From positions 558,001 through 622,000 of the forward strand of contig JAQJZZ010000010.1 in assembly GCA_030077755.1 (NCBI GenBank): DNA of 64,000 bases, written 5' to 3'. The notes under the pieces are model-generated. The model was not told the DNA's origin. It did not search any database and saw nothing but the letters and a program-made list of their open reading frames with translations. Shown one piece after another: positions 23,083 to 35,977 of the stretch. The translations under genes and the position numbers were made by a program. The DNA is from Filosporella fistucella (lineage: Eukaryota; Ascomycota; Leotiomycetes; Helotiales). Positions within the stretch are counted from its first letter, which is position 1, and the number at the start of each line of letters is the position of its first letter.

Positions 23083-25821
23083 TCAAAGTGGTATCTTTTC
23101 ACCATGAATGTCCTTCAACTGTCGCAGCATCATTACATCGATCGACCGCGGTCTGAGTGGTATTTCAGGTTCAGTCAGAGCTCTGACCTTCATCTCTTCA
23201 GATCTTCTTAATCTCTCATTTCTCGTCTCCACTTTCTTTGGGAATCCGGCTCCTGCTACACATTTACCGCCGCCCCACGCGGCCTTTGCTGCTTTCTTCC
23301 AGATAGAAGTCACGTCTGTGATCATGTTCGGTTCGTAAAAGAGCCTGCAGTCAGCAGCCTCATATATGAATTGAGCCGGGATACCATCCTCCAGATTGTT
23401 TCTTAAAATATTGTCTCTGGAATTCACAGATGCATCGATGCTTCTGTTCAATGGGAGATCACTGTATTGGAGGCTTGACTTGTTGATTGCCTGGTCTGGC
23501 ATCAAGGTCGCTATTGCGAGGTCGGCAAGTATGCGGATATACCTGAAGCCGTAATTATTTGCACCTTTAGTGCCTCCAATAGCTTGGATTGGGTTGGTGT
23601 TTGGTCGGCCGCCCATTGCGATGGATTTGACGTTTGCTTGTAATCGCATGAACTCGCTGAATATAACACAAGTTGAAGCGCAGTATCCATCGTAGAGCTA
23701 CTGAAGTCAGTTCACGTGATGGGGGGTTGAGATGAGCCATTACCATAACGATGTTGCTCGAGTCAAACGTCTGCGTGAAGTTTTTCCTATCTCCATAACC
23801 CGTAATCGTTGCACCAAATCCCCAGACAGGATTTGTAGTCAAGGTTGAGTCGCTCATATCCCATCGAATTATTTCTGTATATTCATCCCCATTGAATTTC
23901 TGTGATGTAAACTTGTCATTGTAAGTTGCAAATGGCCCATTTGTCTCGTTATAATCAAATCGATAATTGAGGACCGATTGGTGCGCAAGATAGTCCTTTG
24001 CATTGTTTGACGAAGTGGAAAAGTTAGCATCGTACTGGGAAACCCCTCTGCTCATCAATTTGAACGCATCGTGTTGACGCAAGCGCGAAAACCCATCTTG
24101 CATGATATTAGGGACTGCCTCAAATTAGCTATCAATTTCAATATTTGAAGAGGCGAGCAGAGGTAGAGCCTGTTCGGAAGTTGAGGATACTATTCATAGC
24201 AACTGGAAAGGGAACAAAGATAAGGGTTTCCTACAGAACTGGCGGAAGGCATCATATCCAGCCAGAATATTGCCTCCTCCATTTGACGAAAGATCGATGA
24301 CTATTTTTGTCTTGCCGGCCGCTTTTGCAGTTGCGAGGAACGACTGGATGACAGCTTGAAATTCCGCTGGGTAAGACGGAGAAAATGACACCATAGTCAG
24401 CACCGCTACGTCTGCATATACTGGGTCATCTAGAAAGTATCCGGCAACCTGTTGGTCCGCACTGATGACTTTCGGGGTAGGATAACCAAAAGGTGCGACT
24501 GTCGCCCTTGGCGGAACCCCTGGGCCAATTGAACTCGGAGCAGCAGAACTCGACGCAGTTGAAGTTAATGAGGCAGAGCTGGATATAGTCGAAGTCGAGG
24601 CATCAGAGCTCAAGGCAGCCAGAAATGGGACAGCGGATTTCGGAATAGCTGAACTCGAGGCAATTGAAGTCGGAACAGCAGATTGCGATACAGCCGAGGC
24701 TGAGGTCAAGATTCTGCCCATCCCATCCGGGGCACAAAACTTCTGGTACATGGTCTTCCCATCCACAACCCCTCTAAAGTCTCCTCTCAACTCAGCATAA
24801 TTAGGATAGTTATTGACCGTTCCATTCTCAAACTCAATCGTGGTATTGATACCCGGGTATAGAAGTCCATATCGTCCATCCAGCGCAAAGTAGCCATGGT
24901 ACCGAGAAGTCGGACTCTGACTATCGAACGCCATCTCATACATGAGATTATTATAAAGCGCGTCAGGATCTTGCAGAAATCCAAGCTGTGCCAATTCTTC
25001 CAGGAACGCAATGACGGGCTGTCCATTAATTTTCGTCAACGCGGAGGGCATCGAGGTACTATTCGCTTTATTGTACGCCGTAATATCGTACCTGACATAC
25101 ACTTTCGGCAACTCAACACCATCTCTACTGACAGAAACAATCTGAACCGGTCTCCTGAACGCAAACGCCTTCCCAACCAAATCAGGCACGAATCTGAAAT
25201 GGCCATCGTGGACTGCATTAAATGTCTTCAATAAATCAGCTTGGAAAGCGTATTCGCCAGGGTAGACGCCTGATTTGATTTTTGCGATGATGGTATTGAG
25301 AGCGGCTTTGATATCGATTGCTGGTTCCAGATACCCTGGAGGAGGATTCTTCAGGTAGGAGATATCTTTTTTATGCGTTAGCTTTCATTATCATCATAGG
25401 TTTAGGAGGGGGGATTACCAGACTGCCATTCAACATATGGTAGAATCGACTCTACCAGCGCTACGGCTGCATTTATGTCTAGAGGCACAGATGCAAGACA
25501 ATCATATGCTAATTGGATAGCTATCTCTGGTATCGCTACGTATCACATCCATCAGCCATCATGCAAATCAAGGAGGTCTGATTCCACTCAATATATCTCC
25601 TAAACTGTAGGAACCTTACCAGTAGGTTTATGCTCCCTCGCAAAACTCGCAACCTGACTCACGATCGAACACGGATGAGCAGAATAGTGAGGGCCCGAAG
25701 CCGTCGTCGCAATTGAAGTCGCAGTAGCAGTAGCAGTAACAGTCGCATTCGCAGCCTGTCGTTCAACAACACCTCCCAAAACACCACCTAGTAATCCCTG
25801 AAGTAGCAAAGAGATCTTCAT
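23083..25821 (-). CDS. Secreted S41 peptidase, CPAF/UstP-like fungal family
   Basis: Five exons: 25821-25620, 25535-25419, 25365-24235, 24114-23744 and 23697-23083, with matching phases and about 811 residues. A signal peptide (MKISLLLQGLLGGVLGGVV) is followed by a Thr/Ala-rich stretch. Family landmarks: HDGHF (catalytic His region), KIVIDLSSNGGG, and DGYCASTCVIFSEF, whose Ser is the expected nucleophile. A low-complexity Ser/Ala/Thr linker of about 60 residues (after GRILTS) separates the N-terminal part from the peptidase core. Fungal relatives include the UstP peptidases of ribosomal-peptide clusters, but no UstYa-like (DUF3328) gene or repeat precursor is visible here, so an ordinary secreted protease is more likely. 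The ATG at 25821 was chosen because it begins the signal peptide; a GTG upstream was rejected. Confidence 0.87.
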
Positions 25822-26557
25822 ATCTGTCGAATCTTCAGAACCTGTAGAAGTCACATAGATTCAGTAACAAAGAAAGGTACATCAGCTCTTCTTATACCAT
25901 GATTCTTCTTATGTCATGCATACGTTATATGCATACCCATTAATCAACTTGATCAACTTAATCAATATTCAAATACCCATACCCTCCTTCCTTCCCTAAT
26001 TCCCCTCTTTCCCCAACCAAATGGACCCCCTCCAAAGCCCCTCTAAAACCCACAAAGCAGCCCAAGAAGAAAAAAACAGATCTCGACACATCTCTCCAAT
26101 GCCATTTCAAGCGCCTCGTGGCTGAATGGCTTTATTATATACAATATGTGTAAAGTTTATGGGGTACAGATAAAGTAGGATCTTCAAGTCTGGCGCTCGC
26201 TTGGCTGACGGGGTAAGCTGGAGGTGAAATGCCGGTACTGTGGTGGCTAAATGTGTGAGGCAGTTTATTCGCGGCGCTGTGCCGAGAAGGTGTTTATGTG
26301 GTACAGTGCGGCGGGAGATGTGGTGATGATGGAAGGATGGAGGGAATGGGAGTTAGTGAGTTATTTGTTTTGTAAGTAGGGAGAGAGAGTAGAAGTTATA
26401 TCCTTACTTGCAGAATGGAAGCATATCGAGAGAAAATCTCACGAGTATATAGACCAATATTTTTAACTTCTCCATTCTCAAACTTTGCGAAGCAGGAAAC
26501 GCAGGGGTATCTAGCAGACATAAATATAACATAAACTCCTTCTTGCTCCTCCCAGCC
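25822..26557. other. Intergenic region between S41 peptidase and Arg/Ser-rich gene
   Basis: 736 bp holding the S41 promoter and the 3' UTR of the next gene. The segment 26190-26400 is G/T-rich. No coding signal seen. Confidence 0.5.
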
Positions 26558-27517
26558 TTAGATCTCCCCCTCCTCATTATCCTTCGCCTTCATCATACCA
26601 CCGAACAAGCGACGATCTGCAGCGGCACCGTTGCTGACAGCACCACTATTAGCAGCACGTGCGGCAGCGCGCGCAGCTGGATTTGGTCTGGCTTTGCGAC
26701 GGGGAGCTAGAGCTGCGCCTGGGCGAGCAGGGTGCGAAGGGGGAGCCGGAAAGCGGTTTTGCATGTTGTTGGGTCTGGTGCTGCTTGTTGCGGTTGGTCC
26801 TGGACGGAATGGGAGTGACATAGGGCTGAAAGCAGGAGGTGTAGGGACGGTCCCTGCTTTTGATTCTGATTCTGGTTCGTCTTCAAGGAGAAGTTGGGCC
26901 CAGGTTTTGCCGCTGGGATGGGCGGCGGAAGGAGGGAGGTCGGACATTAGAGTAATTCGGGGCGGGAGGGATGAGAAGTCTGGTGGGGAGAGGCGGCGTG
27001 GTGAGAGATGGTTAGAGGCAGAGGAGGGAGTAATGTAGAGGGGAGTGAGGCGGCCAGCTTCTAGGCGATTGGGGTTAGAGGAAAGTGGACTCTGGTACTC
27101 CGAAAGAATTAGAGGAGAGATGCGGCCAGCTCTGTCCAAGTCGGTGGTAGGTGAGGAGATGCCTTGGCTTCGAGACGGAAGATCTTGAGGATAGAAGGAT
27201 CCATCAATTAGAGGCATGGAGGCCGTAGAGGATGATGGTGGAGCAGAAACTTCACGGCGTCGAGGAGGGGGTCGATATCTATCTCTTGCTTGAGGACGAT
27301 AGTAGTCGCTACTTTGAACTCCACGATAGGAAGGAGTGTCATCAACACGGTAGGGAGAACCGCTTCGACGGCGACGAGATCTCTCTCGACCATCACGTCT
27401 TTTCTCAGGGCTGCGTCGTCTAGCCGGAGAAGCAGAACGGCGGCGAGAGGAGGCGGTGGTGTGGCATTTTCTGGGAGACTGGCGAGAAAGGCGGCGAGGG
27501 GAGGAAGATGGCCTCAT
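26558..27517 (-). CDS. Arg/Ser-rich low-complexity protein, 319 aa
   Basis: One uninterrupted frame from ATG 27517. Residues 1-90 are packed with RS, SP and RRR units (SSPRRLSRQSPRK, RRRSASPARRRS, RRRRSGSPYR), like the RS tails of splicing-related proteins. The middle is Pro/Ser-rich and disordered, with a short conserved-looking GKTWAQLLLEDEP. The C-terminus is Ala/Arg-rich and ends in DNEEGEI. No RRM or other fold is visible, so it is not a classical SR protein. Nuclear location and RNA-processing links are inference from composition. The length of the frame and the biased but protein-like composition support a real gene. Confidence 0.6.
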   Translation of the reverse strand: MRPSSSPRRLSRQSPRKCHTTASSRRRSASPARRRSPEKRRDGRERSRRRRSGSPYRVDDTPSYRGVQSSDYYRPQARDRYRPPPRRREVSAPPSSSTASMPLIDGSFYPQDLPSRSQGISSPTTDLDRAGRISPLILSEYQSPLSSNPNRLEAGRLTPLYITPSSASNHLSPRRLSPPDFSSLPPRITLMSDLPPSAAHPSGKTWAQLLLEDEPESESKAGTVPTPPAFSPMSLPFRPGPTATSSTRPNNMQNRFPAPPSHPARPGAALAPRRKARPNPAARAAARAANSGAVSNGAAADRRLFGGMMKAKDNEEGEI

Positions 27518-30266
27518 TTTGTAGCCTTGTTGGTTGTATCTGCTGTTATGGAATTAGTTGACGTTATCAAGAAGGAACTGGGGTAGAGAATCGTGGTGTT
27601 ATATACTTTGATTTGGAGATAATCTGTAGTTAGGTATGGTAGTGTACGTGATCCTGGATTCCAGGTTGCAGGCAGGGGAGGCTTGGATTTGGGAAGACCG
27701 TCTCGGTGCAGGCTCAAGAACAGCAGCTTTCTTTTCTATGGGGAACTCGAGGATGAAAGGGAACAGAGTGTGTTTGTAGAGACATAAAATTGTGTTGTAC
27801 GAGGGATGATATGTGAAATAAGCTTGACCATGCCATTTTCTTCGATCGTAAATATTGAAGTAAGGAGCAATAGGAGAACTTCGTGGGAACAGATCGATGG
27901 GTAAGCATAGATATGCTTTAAAGAAAGAATGTATGTTTATAGGAAAGGCCATGCAAACATCTTTTCGAAGAGGCTTCTTCGAACAAGGCACATGCGACTT
28001 ACTTTTCTCAGATCGGTCGCGGTGTTGCTGGGTTGTGAAAAGGACTTGGGTGCTCAGGAGGATGCTGGAGGATATTGTCAGATATGTGGTATTGCGATTA
28101 TGCTTCCTAGATAGATACCATGGTGAGGTATGTTCAAGATCGATAGATCCTGGAGGCTTGCTCTTTGTTGTGAACCTCTAGCTAGGAGGGATCCTTTACA
28201 ATTGTCAAGCGGCTCGATATGTATTTCGCTTTCGTGTCTTGAACCCTCGGATTTTCTTTCTTCCATAGATGACTTAGTTGTAACGCTTGACCATAGTGGG
28301 CTTAGCGTTAACGACGTTTATCCGGCCCGTGACTTTCTTCAAGGTTTTGGTCATCACTCTCTTCTTTCTTCTAAACTCCCACTTCTTTCATATCAATTTC
28401 TCATCAATCTATCATTGACCTCCTTTCCTGTCCCCTTCTCAACTATCCAGATGGTACTCTCCAGGAGCCTCATCAAGTTGATGAGTAATTGATTTCAGCC
28501 GCAGCTACGACATGCAGATTGCAACTCGTTAGGATGGAGATATCCTGCTCACTGCATGTGCTCAAGGAGGGGAGGCTACTGCTTGTTAGGCTCCGACATG
28601 GACATTGCAGCTAGCCCTTACAGTGCATATCTTGGCTCATTCAGCCTTACGCAGTGACGGAGATCGTCTCTGACCGAATCCCTTCCAATCGACCTCGACT
28701 CTGCGGAGACCTGCGACCCTCACCGAATCACTGGAATCGTATGGCTGCGGAGTCAGGCGATGTCGTATCGTTCATTCGATATACTTCAAATACTGCTTCC
28801 TGACCAACCTCCATTCGTCCTCTCTGCCCCACCCTAGTCATGGATTCATGCAGGCATAGCAAAACAGCCCCCACCTGGGCTTTTTCTCCATTTTGAGCGC
28901 GGATGTCATAAACCGAAATACAGGGCGTCCCCCACCTCAAAAACTCTTCTTTCTCTTATGACGACCTCCAAAGTTCGTCATCGTGGATTTGAAGCAGCTT
29001 TGCAATCAGTCCCGGTGGTAAGATTCTTATTCAAGCCCAATATGGGAACATCTTTCATCCTATCAGATACACATGTCAACAACGCCTTGCCAGTTTCTGT
29101 CACCGTGTATGATCTATCTGGAGTCTACAGACTGCTATTCGTTCGAACCAAATTAGATGCTTCTCGGTCTTCGCCTTCCCCGTTCTGGGGTGCGTGCAGC
29201 ACTCTGTCCAAGTGGTCGAATTTGCAATCGTTGAAACGGCGGTCCTGGCGGTTCTGAGCCTTAGAAACACTAGACTACGACGGCACAATTTAAGGGGTTG
29301 TTTTCGTCGCACTCGTGATAGAAACCCCTTGTGCAGCCTGGGAATTTTCCCGGTTTCCCCACCGAGTACTACAAATGTCAAGTGTTGCTGACAAGAATTT
29401 GGGAGAAGTGGGAGCCTACTCATATCTATTGAAAATTCTGCCGTATGAGCAGCCAATCTGCCTCTATTTATCTCCTTGGCTCTATGCTGGAAGAGTTTCC
29501 AAAGCGTGGCATACCTAGGCTTGCCATTCCCCTCTCAAAGAGTCTATCATTGCTAGCGTGGGTCTGTAGGGTTCTAGTCTCCAAAGCTGAAAGGGCAATT
29601 ATGAAGGCTGCAGTTATGACGATTTGCATAATTAGTTTTCAGCCCTGTGAAGAAAGTGTGTCAGAATGTGCATCCATCTCTTTCAGGTACCGTAAGTTCA
29701 GCGTATTTTGAGAACCGTTTCATGGCATGTTCAGCGGGATTAGGTACCAAAAAGATGGCGGGTATTCCGCTCAAACGTCAAATAGAGCCTCAAGGCAGTC
29801 ATAACCTCGACGGCTGTTCTCGGGCCTTTCTTGCATTTTGTGTGAAGGGAGATTTTAAGTGCGACCATATCATTGACTATGGTCCAGGGTTTTGAGGAGC
29901 CGATTCGCCACAACTACTCTTATCCTAGTGATCTCTATATCACATTACTTCTCGTTACCCTGTCATACGCCTTTTAGTCTTTCCGTCTCGATTTCTGTAG
30001 ACGTCATTCGTTGATTATACAAGAAGTCGTAACATACCATCTGATTCTGGTCATCGCTATCCATTCACAAAGTGAAGAAATCTTTGAGTCACCGAATGAG
30101 TAACTGCCTTGCAGAACCGGATCCCAATTTGTTCCTCAGATTACGGGGATTTGGGTTGCCTGACTTCAAATATGATGGGTTTGCTACGTTGAGGTGGTGG
30201 TGTTGATAAAGGCAAAGAAGTGCACTCATTTGAAATCCCTGACCAACATTCGAGAATCGTTTAAAG
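27518..30266. other. Long region without a convincing gene
   Basis: About 2.75 kb. Open frames of 60-130 codons occur on both strands (for example 27599-27991 -, 28130-28492 +, 28958-29257 +, 29100-29456 -) but overlap each other and show no domain, signal peptide or splice-compatible partner that I recognise. It may hold a non-coding RNA, a decayed gene or long regulatory DNA. Confidence 0.45.
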
Positions 30267-31303
30267 ATGAGTATGAAGATAGCAATAGCAGGCTCTGGCG
30301 GGCTGGCCAAGATTTTCGCTGCAGCTATTGATGCAACTCCTCATATACCTATTATCCTGACAAGAGAGGTAGGTGTTGAGAGTGCCCTTCCAGAAAGAAG
30401 ACTGACCAAATTTCTAGCGACGACCTGAGTTGGAAGCACTTGGATACCAAGTCGCCGTAGTCAACTATGATAGCCAAGAAGATCTTCGATATTACCTGAG
30501 AGGCATTGATCTCGTCATCTCAACTGTGTCAGGCACGCCACAAATCAACCTTATCGATGCTGCCGCGCACTCACATGTTCGTCGATTTATTCCTGCAGAA
30601 TTTGAAGGCCCACCTTCACGGAGGCCTGCACCTCGAAATGATCCTATGGACCGTGGCAGAGCAGCATGTCTTGAACGTCTTCGCCACTACAGCACAAATA
30701 AGCGTCATCAGATGGCCTCGACGATCTTCACCTGTGGTGTGTTCTACGAGAGATTCGCAAGAGGTGGTCTTGGGTCTTTAGGTATTGGTAGCTCGTCCAA
30801 TTGTTTCTATCAAGGCTCATACCTTATGGATGTGGGGCTCAGCACTGCAGAAGTGGTGGAATACGATGCCTCCGGACGTCCTATATACGTATCCTTGACT
30901 TCCGTGAACGACGTTGCGAGATTCCTGATCGCAGCTCTTGACATGGACCTTGCTACTTGGCCCAACGAGTTCAGGATGCAAGGAGACCGCAGGACAGTCA
31001 ACGAAATCATACAGTGGGCTGAATCCGTAAAAGGAGGTAAGTGTTCTTCGTGTGAACGAGCCAGCCAGTGTACTGACTATGTCAGGTTCCTTCCTCACCG
31101 AAGTCATTCAAGCTCGAGACCTGCCACAGCATCTCGAGCATGCACAATACTATCAGGACTATGCCAAGGTCGCACGTATGCATGAACTCATGGCTACAGA
31201 GCAGAGACGGTACGACTTTACGCAGCCGAATCTGAATGCACTTGTGAATGTCGTGCCTATATCTCTTTGGGACTGGTTAAGAGCTCATTGGGGAGCTCTC
31301 TAG
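30267..31303 (+). CDS. NmrA-like / isoflavone-reductase-like NAD(P)-binding protein
   Basis: Three exons: 30267-30368, 30418-31036 and 31086-31303, about 312 residues. The first strand carries a Rossmann-type glycine motif (KIAIAGSGGLAK). ILTRE, then VVNYDSQEDLRYYLRGIDLVISTVSG and RRFIPAEFEG follow, the usual order in the atypical short-chain dehydrogenases of the NmrA/isoflavone reductase group. The catalytic Tyr-x3-Lys of classical SDRs is absent, as is normal in this group. Members act as NAD(P)H-dependent reductases of small aromatic molecules or as redox-sensing regulators; which applies cannot be told. Cytosolic. A longer upstream reading frame was not needed, because ATG 30267 begins directly before the nucleotide-binding strand. 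Confidence 0.85.
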
Positions 31304-31945
31304 TCTTGACATGACATCAAATCAGTCTACGACGAAGAAATGGATTCTCAGTTACTCTATTTGCTTTTATGTTTACTTCTCAAATTGTTTTCATACTGGT
31401 ATTTGATCTTTCACCTGGGTTGCATTGCGGTAGATGGAAGGGGGCAAACCCCACTTTGGAGGAATTTTGTTTTACGTATCTAAATCTCATCTTGAAAATC
31501 TCATTCGCGCTTTTAAGGTATTAAATCCTACCGTGTGTTCGACCTGAATCATATCCCATATTCAAATGAATATATTACGACCTTCACATGCGATTGTAAC
31601 CCCGTACAATCACCATTCACGGCATCTGAACGAAACGTTATAATCTATTTTTTTAGTTTATCTCTCCTATTTCCCCCTCCTTCCCTCTTCAAAGTACCAA
31701 ACCATATAATAATACAAATACAGATAAACAAGATAGCATGCATGGTATATAACTAAAACCCTAAACGAATGCTCCTTAACGCCATATATGCGTTGTGCTT
31801 TCTTTCCTCTTATCTCCATCTCATCCAAATAAATCATTCCTCCCTCAAAAAAGGAACCAAAACCCAATAAACGCCTGAAAATGCCATCTCTGATTCAAAT
31901 TCAGACAAAGTATATAAATCCAACAAAGGAAAAGCGAGTGCATAA
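31304..31945. other. Convergent 3' region between NmrA-like and CFEM genes
   Basis: 642 bp, AT-rich with T-runs (about 31650-31760), holding the 3' UTRs of two convergent genes. No coding signal. Confidence 0.5.
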
Positions 31946-34487
31946 TTATTGCACACTCAAGAACAACTCATCCCCTCTCCTCGTAGGCGTAAGTCGCGGT
32001 ATCCAGCTCGGTGTAGTAGGTAACTCCATTCTCTCAAACTCCCTGCCATTCTCCGGTCTCCTCTCTCCCTTCTCTTCCTCCCTGCCTACCATCGGCCTCC
32101 AGCCCTCACTCTTCGCAACTTCAATCTCTTCTCTTTTCAAAACCCTCCATTTACCGCCTCCAGCCTTATTATCTTTTAGCACTAGTGCTTGGGCTTTGGA
32201 CTCCCCTCTTCTTTTAGCGAGGAGAGAGGAAGAAGTGGAGAGTTGAGAATTTTGGGAGAGGGAGGATGAGGAACGAGTATATGTTATTGAGGGGTGTGCA
32301 GAGAGAGGGTTCAGGGGGATGGAAGTCGAGATTGAGAGGGGGATTGAGGAGGTAGATTCGTTTTGGGCGCGGGATTTATGGCCCCATCCGCCTGTTGGGG
32401 AGGTTAGGGGCGCGGTGCGGGTTTGAGACCGGGGTGGTGGTTGGAGTTGGATTGCTGGTTGGAGCTTGGGGATTTGCAGTGGAGGAGCGGTGCGGGTTTG
32501 AGCACGGGGAGGGGCTTGAAGGTTTGGTGGTTGAGATGAGGTATATCCTGCTTGTGAAACTACTGGAGGAGTAGGGAAATTGAAGTTTGTGGGTTCGCGA
32601 GGTCGTTGCTGTTGTTGCGTTCTTTGAGAAAGCCCTCGTTGTAATCCCGCTTGTCGTTCTCTTTCTCGCTGCGCAGCTATTTCAGCAGCTCTCCAAGGCT
32701 GCTGTCCCAGATTTTTTGTGAAATCTGGTTGTGGAGGTGGTGGCACCATTCTGATAGTGCTTGCACTCAGTCTACCCGGAATCTTAGGGTAGCTGACAGG
32801 ACTCTTGCCACTGGCTGGAGATTCAACGACCGGTGATAATTCTGTACCGGCTGTTCTGGGCTCAACAGGTGACAGCGCACTCTTTTGACTATCGAAATCA
32901 TATGGACCTGCTTGTTTATAATTCTTTCGAACTCGTGGAACGCTGTCGCGATCTTCATTGCTTGGTACAGAGCCTCGAGCTGAATATATTGAAGATGTTG
33001 CTGTGATAGGTCGTGCTGCATGTGTTGGAACTGTCAGGGTATCTTGTGGAATTGGCGGTACGTCTGGCCTCCTAGGCTGAGAGAAACTGCCGATTTTTCT
33101 TCCAATGCTAAGAGGTCGAACATAAAGGTCTGGCTGTGCGGGGGTAAAGTTGGCTTGTCCTGGCCTCCACGCATAGTCTCCGGCTCCAGCTGCACCGTCT
33201 GGGTATACTGGTCTAACTGTTTGCCAATTGCCCGCCGCCGCGGTCTTTTCCAAGATATTATCAGTTGATTTTCGTCCCCACGGATCATCAGCATTCACTG
33301 CAGTGTCTGCACTATCATCATAATCCTCTTCAAATTGAGTAGCAGTACTCTGTCTGCTCACAATGGACGGATGTAGAGGCTGAGAAAATGATATCCCTCC
33401 GGTCTGTGTTGGAGGCATTTGCAACTTCAGCGTAGGCTTTTCTGGTAAAAGTCTAGATGATCTTCTCTGCTGTTTCTCCGCCGACGGGTTGTTCTCAGGT
33501 GAAATCGCAATGCCGATGGTGTCTGGTCTGATACTTCTTCTCGAAAACATATTTGGACTCGAGGTGTCGATTCTTGGAGGAATTTGGGGTCGGACCTTCG
33601 CTGCGACGCCATTGGCAGTCCCTCCTGGTTTCCTTTCCGTAGGTCCTTTGAAGCTGTAATTGTATTTCGCACTGCTCATTAAGTGACTTGGAGGATCTAA
33701 TTGAAAGGGGAGCAAATCACTTTCTCGAGCCCTCTTCTGCCTCTTCCTTCGACAACATGCAAAGATGATTATGATTCCAATCACAACAGCTGCACCGCCT
33801 ATTGAAGCCACTGTGATTCCAACTATTTGAGGTTTGGAGAGGGTCGCAGTGGGGTTTGAGGTATCAGCGGCTGCGACTGCTGAGTTTGTGCTTGCTGCTG
33901 CTGAGCTTGTGGATGGTAGAGTCGTAGATTGAGGACTAGATGTCGTAACCCGTGTAAAGGAACTCGTCCCAAGCATCAAGCTCGAGCTACTTGAAAGTGA
34001 CTTCGGTGTCAATGTGGCAGGTGGTGCGACTAGAACAATACTAGGCATTGTGGTCTGCAAAACCAGTGTTGCTGTGATTGTGCCATGTGTATTCGGTAAT
34101 GCGGAAGGCTGATTACCGCACATGCCAAATGCATCTGTAACAACAGAATCTAATACCAATCAGCAGCATATCATGGAACTCAAGCCAATACATACCTTTT
34201 GCACTATTTCCCTGGCAGAATCCAATATTAATCTCTGATACTATACATTGTACCGCTCCCTCTCCAATTGTGTATCCGCTCGTGCTATTATGAGAACAAA
34301 GGCATGCTAACGTTGGCGTCTTCGAACATATACTCGGGAAATTCGTGTCTAGAAATGATATGAAACATTCTCTTGCGCATGATGGAATGAAATTCGTGAT
34401 CTCAGATGTGAGATTGAAGCTGGCAGAGTTCCCAAGAGATGCATATGCATATATCAGGAGAATTAGGCTTGGCCAGCATCGTGCCAT
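31946..34487 (-). CDS. CFEM-like single-pass membrane protein with long cytosolic tail
   Basis: Two exons: 34487-34196 and 34149-31946, about 831 residues. A signal peptide (MARCWPSLILLIYAYASLGNS) leads into an eight-cysteine domain of CFEM type: SCARECF, PSICSK, LACLCSH, VQC, GFC and GMC. A Ser/Thr-rich, probably O-glycosylated stalk (about 120-200) is followed by one transmembrane helix (about 206-230, IVGITVASIGGAAVVIGIII) and a basic stop-transfer CCRRKRQKR. The remaining 590 residues are cytosolic, disordered and rich in Pro, Ser and Gln, with many PP motifs. CFEM proteins bind haem or sense surfaces; the architecture here is that of a wall or surface sensor such as the WSC family, but that role is inference. 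Confidence 0.75.
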
Positions 34488-35977
34488 CCTCGGAGCTGTT
34501 CAGTATGTCGTTAGCATGACCTTGGATATAGTGTGCGTGCTTCGTAACATCGATTGATCGAAGACAGAAGTACACGGTGCCATGTACTTCCATCCAACCG
34601 GACCAGTTCGAACCATATGGTCTACCATCCAAGACTTCTCTGCGACTTGAAACAAGAAAGTACTGACCTTGCAGAAGCAGATATTAAAATGTCAGAGGCG
34701 TCCAGCGTCTCAAACATAATTACAACGCAATATCCAGAAATCCACAGCGCCGACAACAACCCATTCTAGGAAGATAGCAACGAAAAGAGACCACAATGCA
34801 GACCGAAACGCAACCCGATAACAAAACAATGAAATGACCCTCACTTTCGCAGTAAGCAGTGACAATAGGAAAGGAGAAGTAAGATTGAAGGGAGAAGATG
34901 ATACAAAACTACAAACCCCGCGCTACGAAGCTCATTTTACCTTCTGCCGACTCGCACATTTGGGGCTCAGTATGGTGCATCATCGTATCGCCGAGCAGCG
35001 GTGATGCAGCAAGAACGGGCACCAGGGGCTATTTCCAGCGCCAATAGTCTGCACATGTGCATTGCTGCTAGAATTCTGACATCATAATCAGATTTCGCAT
35101 CCAGGAAAGGGAGACTCCGGTGTCAATGATCAGGACTGTTCATGTAACTACGCGCTGTCAAGATGCTGGTGGGATGTTTTGAAGTCTATTTTTGGCTGGA
35201 GGGGAAGAAGGTTGGTTGGATGCCAAAGGTCCGCGGTTAAGAACAGCGGCTACGAAGTTTGGAAGCGAGTGTGTGAGTCACGTGAACGCATGATTTGGGT
35301 GTCACAACATGGATTTGCTTTTAGCCATTGGCAAAGATGTTGTGAGATATTGGAAGTGTTTTTAGATATAGCTGCAGTAGTTTGTTGGTGGATGAACTAT
35401 ATATGTGTTGTCGACACTTGGTAGGAGGAATATTTGCGTCTACTGGAAGGCAGACGACATCGGACCCCAACTAGTCTTTCCAGAAGGAGTGCGGCAAATG
35501 TTCTAGATGGCCGATTCCAAGCCATTTATCCTATATTTACTACTTGCTCAAAGGATCTTCAGAGCACGGATAGCTTCAAAGAACATCCATCAAGTATTTC
35601 GAGCTCAATGAGCTAGGTCCTGTCGAAGGATGTAGGTATCTATTCCAGAGGCTTGTCAAGAATCCACAATACCAAGCTAGGCAAACGATGGGAAAACCTG
35701 GTCTATCTATTGAGCATAAACACTTTCACGATTAGAATCCAGAAGACGGAATAACAAATCCGCTGATTTCGCTGTTTATTCGAGGGTATTTTCACCCAGC
35801 TCTAGTTGCAATGCTCGCTCTAAAGTACAATCAATTTTCCTCCATCTTCATATCTGCAGATATCCTCCAGGTATCTTGCCATTTATGCCCTTCAAGAATG
35901 GTATTGTTTCTCCACTCTCCTCTAATGTCATCATGCAACGCCCGCTTTTCATGAACAAAAATTCAACTTCAAGCCTT
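34488..35977. other. Intergenic region between CFEM gene and DBP5
   Basis: About 1.49 kb holding the CFEM gene promoter and the DBP5 3' UTR. ORFs of 60-80 codons only, none recognisable. Confidence 0.5.

Noticed and set aside
23083..25821. S41 peptidase as part of a ustiloxin-like RiPP cluster
   Set aside because: No DUF3328/UstYa-like oxidase and no repeat-bearing precursor is present nearby.
28958..29257. 99-codon plus-strand ORF with ATG
   Set aside because: No domain, overlapped by an equally long minus-strand frame.
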